Below, in pieces: positions 55,301 to 64,000 of a stretch of 64,000 nt of DNA. Position numbers and translations under genes: made by a program. Every line of letters begins with the position of its first letter. Position 1 is the stretch's first letter. The notes under the pieces were generated by a model. The model worked only from the letters and a program-made list of their open reading frames with translations, was not told where the DNA came from and did not search any database. The DNA comes from Eleginops maclovinus (taxonomy: Eukaryota > Chordata > Actinopteri > Perciformes > Eleginopidae): positions 12,262,512 to 12,326,511 of the forward strand of contig NC_086370.1 of the NCBI RefSeq assembly GCF_036324505.1. Reading direction: 5' to 3'.

Positions 55301-58300
55301 TAGAATTCTTTGCAACTGCCACTGCACCTCCATTGAGAAGTCGTGTGAACTCGCCTGAAAATGGAGTGAGTGTGGCGATACAAGCACTCCGAAATCAGTC
55401 TGCTGTTAGTAGAGAAGACATATTTTGTATGACTGATGTACACACAAATGAGTGGCTACTGCCGATTGCATTGATAATTTACAGCACAATGCCAAATCAC
55501 AAGGTTATTGAGCAGTACCTCACAAAGCAACCTAGATGGAGCTCTGACGTTATCAAAGCACTGCATCAAGTAGCCCTGTTGCTGGGTGCCTTGAGCAGAT
55601 CATTCCCCCTCTGCTCCGTTCACTTCAGGGAACGGGCCTCAGCATTCTCTCTTTATATCATTTCAACTCATTCAAACATGTTTCAATTTAATATCTTTCA
55701 CGAGCCTAACTGTTTAGATATATATTCAACAGTCTAAGCTATTCTATCATAATCTGTCACCACAAGTATCAAAAGAAACATCCACATTTCTTGGCTTGCA
55801 AACAAATGCTTGCTTATCAATGTCCCCAAAGACTTCATTTTGATTTAAAAAGAAACAAGGGTAAAAGGAATTGGGAAAGACAACAATTGAAGATACTAAT
55901 TTCCTTGTCATCTATTCCGGGATTTTACAAAGATGTACCCACCGCATGATAAAGTAAGCAATGTGTCGTGCTTTCAGTTCAGCTGCATGATGCTATCAGA
56001 AAATGGATCCGCCTATAGAGCATTTTCAAGTGAAAGCAATGCCAAGATTGCAGCTTATAACTTGCAAAATCACCAGCCTTTTCAAAAAGCGACTCTGCTG
56101 AACCACCCATGACTAAAAGTGGGGCTGCTGCAGGGACACAACTGAAAGGACTACTGTGCGCCGACAGAAACAAGGATGGAAGCGGATTACTAATGAAACC
56201 ATTTCAGAAAGAGAAGTAATGTTACATGAATGGTATAAAAAACTACACAATTCATACTGCATGAAAAGCTGAAGCCTTCTCAAATCTGGGACACTCGTCA
56301 GTCGCTTAAAGCACTTCATGAAATATTCTCTTGTAAGTTTTGGCCTCGAAACAATTTATATTTTTTCCCTTTTTGACCAGCAGGATATGATCTTAATATG
56401 CTGTAGTAAATTATGCATGATTATCTTTCAGGGTATGCTTCACTACAATGCTCTTGCTAAGGGGCATAGAAGAGACTATGGAGGTAGCTCTTGGCATCAC
56501 TATAGAAACACACAACCCTGGTGGATGACCTGGCAGTCAAACACACTGCCAAGCTCAATGCCACCAAGCCAAGCAATGCATCTGTCAAGTGAGAAACATG
56601 ACACATTTTTTAGCACCTTTGCGGCTGCAGCCAATTTTCAAAGAGCATACCTTGTCCTTTTCTAAGCCATTTTGCTTGGCATACCAAGTAATGACCTTCC
56701 ATTTAATAGAGTGATGGTTTGCCGTCTATGGAAACTACTCACTAATAAACTGAAAATGCTACACCTAAGAAATTAAAAGAGCCAAACACAATATGGACTC
56801 TGTAACCATGGAGGCTAATGTGGTTGGATGGCCATATTTCGTGGCAAGATAAATCATTTCCAACAGCCCCTAATGAGACTTTCATAATTCATACTGTCAG
56901 CTTTTCCACAGCACCAATCATGTCTGATCTTTTTGTGGTGGTAAAACCCAGTGCTACAGACTGCCATCCTGCATCTATCAGTACAGGGAACATTTTGTCA
57001 TATGCAAGTTAGTCATGAGGAAGATGCCTGCAACATGCCCTGTCTTCGCTCATTGGCTAAGCTCATGTTAAAGCAAATACACTCTCCAAAATAATTACAA
57101 GGACACAGTGGCGATGCGGAAATGACCTCAGACAAGAGCACGACAGTGGTGCAGTAGGGATTTTATTTAATGGATTCTAATGCCAAGTCTGGGAACATGA
57201 GAGCCATCACAGTTATTGCAAATTTCAAAGCCATGCATGGCTGCACTGGATTGTAATATGGTTGTGTTTTTTAAAAATTAAATGCATCATGTATTTGTGC
57301 TGCAATATATTATCCTTCCTTATTCCCCTTTCAAAACAACAGTGTTTTTATTTATATAAAAATGATAATGTGTTCAGTTTTGAAAAAAGAATCTCTAGTC
57401 AGAAAATAACCAGATAACCAACCACCTTGGTTTAAGGTAAAAATATAATTGTGCTTGTTTTTCACTTAACACTATGTTATCAGTTCTATAAATAGTCATG
57501 TTTTAATCATAAAATTCAGTGAACTCCATCAACATCAGAATGAGCATTTTAAAGTCAGATTTGGTTCCTCTAAAATGTAGGATTTTCTATTCTTTTTTTA
57601 GACTTAAAAATGGTTGAGGGAGATAGCAAATTAAAAACACTGGAGAGAAAACTGCAGGGATCCAGTCCCAAGACAAGGGGGGCATTTAGTTCAAGAGGCA
57701 GGGGATTTAACCACCTGATGATCTCTGGATTCACGGAACAATTCAGAGAAAAACTCGCAGCACAATGTTTTTTACGGGGTTAAAAATGTGCCTCCAGTAA
57801 AATGTCTCTTTTAGTATTTCTCACAATGATAACTATCCCTTTTTTCCATCCAACAGCCAACCACAGGTTCAGCGATGATATTGCATCCAAAATAAACTGC
57901 TGGGTTCATATTTTAAGTGTAATGCTTGTATTCAAAGTCTTATTTTTTCAAACTTTTGCAACCCTCTATCAAAGACATGCCAAGTACTGGTAAGTTACCG
58001 TAATTAGAAAAAACATAGATAAAAACATTATCTTAATTAAAAAAAATGCTGAATAGCACTGTTTAAATTATGCTGAGTCTTTGTGGAGGATAATTGTAAT
58101 TTCAGCAGGGCAAAATAATTGTGTGAAATCTATAAAAAGGGGACAGTTTAACATTGGAATAATCAGCTCGTGTTGTTTTTATTTTGCTATTCTGGATGAG
58201 GTCTTGGGTTATTTTCCACTAGAAGTCTTTATATGATTATTCATCATTATAAGATTTGATGAAGAGCAGGAGAGTAAACATTTCCATAAATTTGCAAGTT

Positions 58301-61300
58301 TTTTTATTTTGGTAGATATTTCCTTGACATGCAACTTGCTTTGCCTGAGTACAAACAGCTATTTTGCCAATGTGACTTAAAACAAAAACATCACTGTTCT
58401 GGGTGGGAGCAGCATTCATGTATCAATAGAAATAAAATAATCAACACATCTACATATTTCTAGGCATAAAGTTGATTATGAAACGTATCATTAAGACACT
58501 TTAAAAGATACATTAATTTTCTGTGATTCGATAATCAAACTATTGCCTAAGTGGGGATTTCTTTTTGATATGGTTGCAGAGCACTGTAACCATTTCAAAG
58601 TAAATACCCATGTGCATATGAATGAATAAATAAACATGTGCTAGACGTAATAAATCAACATTTGAAGGAAAACACAGCCAGCAAACACTACAAATTAATC
58701 ATGATGGCTGAACTTGCTGGCCTTTTTTTTAGAGAGCTAAGAGATTGTGTTTATTGAAGTAATGTTATAATTTCTGGAAAGTGAAGTTATTCCAACTTTG
58801 ATAGAGATGTCTTTCTCCCATGTGGAGATGCCAAAGAATAACTCTGTCTGATGCAGCTTGAAGTTTGCTGTAGACAAGAGTGAAATAAATCTGACTCAGT
58901 GGCTAAAAGCAGAAAACTATATCAGTCCTTGACTAGACCATGACCTTGAGCTTTGCAAACAAGGAGAACAATGCTTGAAATACATAAAAAAAACCAAATC
59001 AAATCATCAGAGAAAGTGTGTGTCTCAATCGAATCAAAAAAGGCCTTGTTACATAGCCTGGATCAAGTCCTAGATGAAGTATGAAACTACTAATCAGTGA
59101 CAGCTCCTTGTTATACGCAGCAGCAGAGGCAGCCAAGAGTGACATTAGTATTGGAAATTAATTGTTTTTTAATGTGCACGTCTCCATCGTCCACCACCAC
59201 AGAGCCATGCACCATTACGGTGGTCAATTAGCCACTCAACATCTTACCGTTGGCCAATATATGGAATTGATTACCACACCACAAGCTCTCCCTGCAGCAT
59301 ACCATGTCCAGAATATTAAGTGTTATGTAAAAAAAAGAAGAAAAAAAGTAAAACTCAGAGTAAATTAAATCAGCTTCACCCTAACATGACTACTGATTTG
59401 TTTTTCTCCCACAGGCCACTTCCAACGTGCATCGAAAATCAACTATAGCAGCATTTCAGTCACATTTCCATCCTTATAAACTAGTCTAAGTACAGCTGGT
59501 CAGTACATTTAGTGTGGAAAACAAGTGCAGTCCTAAATCTTAATATTTAAACTTCCATTTTTGTTCTCGGATATGGGAGGAAATAAAGCCTCTCTGACTC
59601 AGCTCCTGAGCCTTTTTGGCTGTGATGACATTAAGGATGATTGAAGTGCATTATCTGAGCACACAATGGCCGCTGTCCATTCAGCTGTGCTCTGCAGAGC
59701 ACTGAAAGAGGGAGCTGGCAACACACTCACTGCAGAGAAACGTGAGTTTTAAAGGCCCACGACACCAAAGGCCCCCGATAGCTTTGGCTGAATAGCCTGT
59801 CTGACCTATTGTCAGCTAGTTCACGTTATTGTCGATGTACCTGTCTGATACGCAGTCAAAGCTCTCACGTCTGCTGCCTCTCACCAAAAGTGCGTTAAGG
59901 CTTTAAAAGGAGGCAATTTGAACCATATGTCTTTCTTCCATTCATTGACGGTACCAGGTGAAGCCGTTAATTGGCAGAAAAGTCTGTCTTGGCTTTAGCA
60001 TATTCTACATAATCTTTCCCAGTATTTTTTTTTTTTAATCTTGCTTGGTTGAATATGTCAAAATGAATGTTACTGGCAGTGTTAAAATGAATGAAAAAAT
60101 AGTTTCTAAATACTTGTGTTGAAGATTTGCGGCTGTGTACATGCATAAAATCAAAACTTACACCGCAATTAGTGATGCATCAAACATTTCCGCATATGAA
60201 GGCTGCCACTTGTTCATTCTGTGTTACTCACACAACAAACAAACAAACAAACTGTGATCTGTTAGTGAGGCCGGCTGACAAATCCATTTCCTTCCACTTC
60301 CCTTGCACTTCTGTTAGAGCAGCCTTAATGAGCTTTCCAGTGCAAAAAAAGGGATCCCCATGCATATATTTTTTCCCCACTCTAATCAGCAAAGGAAAAA
60401 ATCTGTCTTTACATGCACTCTCTTGCTCTAATCTAATTAGAATTTATTTAACTAGGCAAAAGTTCAAGGACATCAATAGCTACAATTTCCTCCACACACA
60501 GCTACTTACACAGTAAAAAAGGATAGTACATCAAATGGATGAAGGAACCATTTTAATCCTGAGTACCATTTCGCCTCATTATGGCATTTAGAGTCACTGA
60601 TGAATGCATATTTTCTATATTTCTTTCTGATTTTCAAACGAGCGGCACTGAATGGTGCATAAATCAACTATATTCAGCCAGTAATTGAATCTCCATGGAC
60701 ATGAAATGATCTAAAAATGGAGGGTAATCAGAGGGCACAATGTACTATTTATTTGCTGAATATTACATGACAGAAAGAAGAACAGAAGGATAAAAGACAG
60801 ATTATGTTCACTCTTAAACATGTCTACATATAAAATGCAACAGTACATGGTAAAAGACAAATCTCAATATATATATATAATTCAGGTGATGGGATAGCTG
60901 CCTGGGGTGAAAACAATGACTGGAGACTGTTGTTGGGAAAATGAGATTTGTATTGAAAGGTCTGTTTACTGATTTTGCAGGTATAATGCAGATAAGATTT
61001 TAATGTGTAGAACAAGGAGGAGAACTATGCTGCAGAACCAGGTGCAAGTCTTGTTAGAACCATTGTTAATTTCATCCAGTGTTGTGATGTGTTGCCATAC
61101 ACAATCACACTAGCTTAAAGACATGTGTGGCCTTGTCCTTGTCTTTTCTTTGTTCTAAAGGACCACCTCCTGGCCATTTTACAGAATATTTATACAATGT
61201 GTGCAAATAATGATAGTAAGGATGGTTGCGAACGTGTTTGTATTTTCTGTTGAACCATTTAAAATGTATATTGCAGGGTAATTGTCCATTCTTTAATTTA

Positions 61301-64000
61301 AAACTGAATTATTTTAGCTATTTGCTTATTACCTATACTTTCTACCCTTCCTAGAAAAGCGCTGTTGTGCCACAGATGTGGGAGGGTTAACCAGACTACA
61401 TTTGCATACCCTCTACTACAAAATTCAATTCTCACCAAATGTGAATTAGCAGTGAGCCTCATGGGGCAGTAATAAGCCCCTCACAGTTTAGCGCACTTCA
61501 TTAGGGCAAAGAAGATGCCACACTAGAAAACTTATTTTGGGAGAAGTGACACAAATGTGAGATTAATGCTCTATGTGAAGGGGTTTCAGACATCATTTTT
61601 CGGTTTGGCAAGAGAAAAGATTTTCTAATGAGAACTAACTGGTCGTTTTTTCGTGTATGCCTGATTAACCTCACCCCACCTCCACACAGCTGCTTCCAGA
61701 AGCTTTTGAACAGCCTTCCGGGACTGTCTCACCCACTGGATTTTGGTAATTATATACTAAGAAAACATAGTTATGAATGTAGTATTCCATCTCTGCAATA
61801 CGATCCCACCAAATTCTACACATTGATCATTCAAATGTTGTATACAGTTGACACTGTAGTAAAACATCAATGAAATACACATTGGCAAGACCGCAATATG
61901 GGCCAAGCAAGTATCACTCAATACAATACGAGCGAGTGCCATTTGAGGTTATGGGTAAAGTGTCAGATTACAGAGAGACATGAATGACTGGTAGATTGAC
62001 TGACTTGTCCAACTGATCAATGTGTTTCTCCTCACATTTACTGGTCGCTTGAAGTACAGAATGTTTCCTTGTACTTATAGCAGCAGAAGTCTGGTTGCTG
62101 TTCTGCTGGTCTTAAAAATCAAAGAGCCAGACTGACAGAGTTCTGATCAATACAAAATGCTGTGGCATCAAGGGAGTGCAATCACCTATGAAGGGGACGG
62201 TTGTTCATTGGCCAACCTTTGACTCAGTCCTTGATATTGACATACTTTTTCAGTGCGTAACACTTCAGGGAAGTTTTGACAGCACTGATTATCAAAGCCT
62301 TATGTGAGCTGTTGTGGTAGAACTCTAACAAAGTACTTATTGTTATATGAATATAAAAATGAGTAAACCACACACAGGCTACTGGGGGCTAAAGCCTACT
62401 CCAAACAGCCCCCACACAGCTGCTGATGTCCAAACAGTCCCACCTTGCTAACCAGCCAGCTACCCACAAGGAGGCACATGGGCTCAACCATACAAGATGT
62501 TCCCCTTTGGGATGTTATATAACTGACAGATGTTTCTTTTAGCTTTATGACTGGCAAACCTTCCCAGACCCACTTTAAGTTTGAACAGTAACAGTATATT
62601 ATTAACTCAATGTCAGTATGTAAAAATAGTGGAATTTTGCTATCATTTAATAAGGATACAACAATATTAAATGCTGTGTTTCACTCCATCAAGTGTCTGT
62701 ATTAAAACACATAAGCCAGACTGTGTAGATGAACCTAGTGTCTACAAAGCCAATATGGCAACAATCAGCATTCCCTGTTGTTAATTTCTACTGGCGTTCC
62801 TGAAGTAGGCTGCAGTGACATTTAGACACATCTATTTGCTGGTAAGCGTTTTTACTATCCGCAGTCGAGATAATGTTATTCTCTTAAATAAAATATATGG
62901 GCATATAAATCAGTCCTTAAAAAATAAATAAAGTCTACCGCATTTAGGGCCTTTTTTCAGAGCCAGCCGGGCGTAAAATAAACATAACTATAACTGGCAG
63001 GATACCCAGCAGGAGTAAAACTAAATTAAGGGTTGCTCCCATAATAGTTAACGGAGAAACTTTCACAACAATTAATGAAAAAAGGAACGACATCCAATAA
63101 ATATGGTTTTCCTTTCCTTAGGAACCGACAACAAACAATTTATTGTATGATAACATTTATTGCTATGTTAGTCACTTATGAAAACACAAATATCCCAACC
63201 AAATAACGACTGTCTGTGGTTAATACAGTCTTTTCTGCAGCGAGGATAATTATTTCAAAATAAAAATTGCATGTGGGTTTTAGTCTAATACACATTGGCA
63301 CGTAAATAGCTTAAACTAATGAGCCCAGACACTTCCCTCATGACTGCATTTACAAGGTAATGCAAAATGCAATACATTCATTTGAAGTTAGAGCAATTCC
63401 GGCGTCTCTAGGTACCCTACAGAGACAGGAGACTGTATTCATTATATGGCAACCTCAATAATTCATTACAAATGAGCCCTTCCTGTTTCTCCTTGTCTTA
63501 ATGCCTCGGTCAACCATGGCTTGGCATCTTGAATTGAGTGACCTCCTCCATGATCAACTTATGATTAACTGAGACATCTTGCTATTTCAATTACATTCTT
63601 ACCACTCACCAGAGGCACACACTTTCCTTCACATATTAGACATTTGACACATGCAGTGGACGTACGTAACTTCCAATGGAAATCTCAGAAGAGCACAAAT
63701 CAGTAGGAGATTTTTCTCTCATGATCTTCCATAGCAGGCGGCACAGTTATTTAAGGCTGAAGCTTCAGCCCTCACTTTATTGGAGTACTTCACAATTAAG
63801 AACATCCGCACCACTGTCTTTAAAATGTACAGTTAACTTTATATTGTAAGGTACTTTGGAAAGCAGAGGACATCTATAAACCTCATAGATAATCTCTGAA
63901 GCTCAGTCAATGCAGACCTCATTTTAATGCATTATATAAAGTGCATCCATTGAGGGTAAACCTACACTTGCATCCAATTAAATGGAAACAATGGGGAGAG
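46304..64000 (-). other. adgrb3: adgrb3 long 5' intron (partial, at least 17.7 kb)
   Basis: The sequence upstream of the TSR1 exon in transcription order is AT-rich. It has only short open frames (the longest is 134 codons at 55333-55737, plus strand, with no recognised similarity). I found neither the large N-terminal CUB-like coding exon nor a promoter, so the intron runs past 64000. It also lacks obvious transposons or long microsatellites, unlike the downstream introns. Conserved non-coding elements may be present but cannot be recognised from a single sequence. Confidence 0.75.

Noticed and set aside
55333..55737. 134-codon plus-strand open frame in the 5' intron
   Set aside because: No recognisable domain, no promoter or splice context, and a length expected by chance in this much sequence.
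56318..56665. 115-codon plus-strand open frame in the 5' intron
   Set aside because: Composition and context look intronic and no similarity was recognised.

Overview
The window is vertebrate genomic DNA, most likely from a teleost fish. It is AT-rich and intron-dominated, with long CA/GT microsatellites, a fish-type L2-like LINE tail, teleost MITEs and a solo LTR. There is no prokaryotic gene organisation, no CRISPR array and no rRNA or tRNA gene that I could support.

One gene explains all the convincing coding sequence: an adhesion G-protein-coupled receptor of the BAI family, best matched to ADGRB3 (BAI3). It lies on the minus strand and transcription runs from high to low coordinates. 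Sixteen exons were assembled by hand (1,943 nt, about 647 codons). Each has AG/GT splice borders, intron phases match at every junction, and the joined protein is continuous with the BAI3 order of domains. These are four thrombospondin type-1 repeats (46303 down to 38247), a hormone-receptor-like (HormR) domain (37720-32209), a GAIN domain (31254-16051), the GPS (split between the exons at 16051-16094 and 5814-5940), TM1 (4748-4851), and the first intracellular loop with TM2 (4533-4635). Both ends are missing. The signal peptide and N-terminal exon lie beyond 64000, behind an intron of at least 17.7 kb. TM3 to TM7 and the long C-terminal tail lie before position 1.

The introns hold microsatellites at 5641-5732, 8035-8086, 15963-16002, 27346-27479 and 44887-44936. 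They also hold a TA-flanked MITE (22481-22708), a solo LTR with TG...CA ends and a 4-bp target duplication (22970-23357), a hAT-like MITE (about 25692-26194) and a 5'-truncated L2-type LINE (about 33350-33943).

The most interesting observation is a CpG-dense patch of about 0.9 kb (5941-6840, about 44 CpG by hand count) in the 10-kb intron that divides the GPS. It sits immediately upstream of the second GPS exon in transcription order. Inside it is a good splice donor (6304|6303). The next suitable in-frame ATG downstream, at 4846-4848, has a perfect ACCATGG context and begins just before TM1. This suggests, but does not prove, an internal promoter that would make a 7TM-only short receptor lacking the TSR, HormR and GAIN regions.
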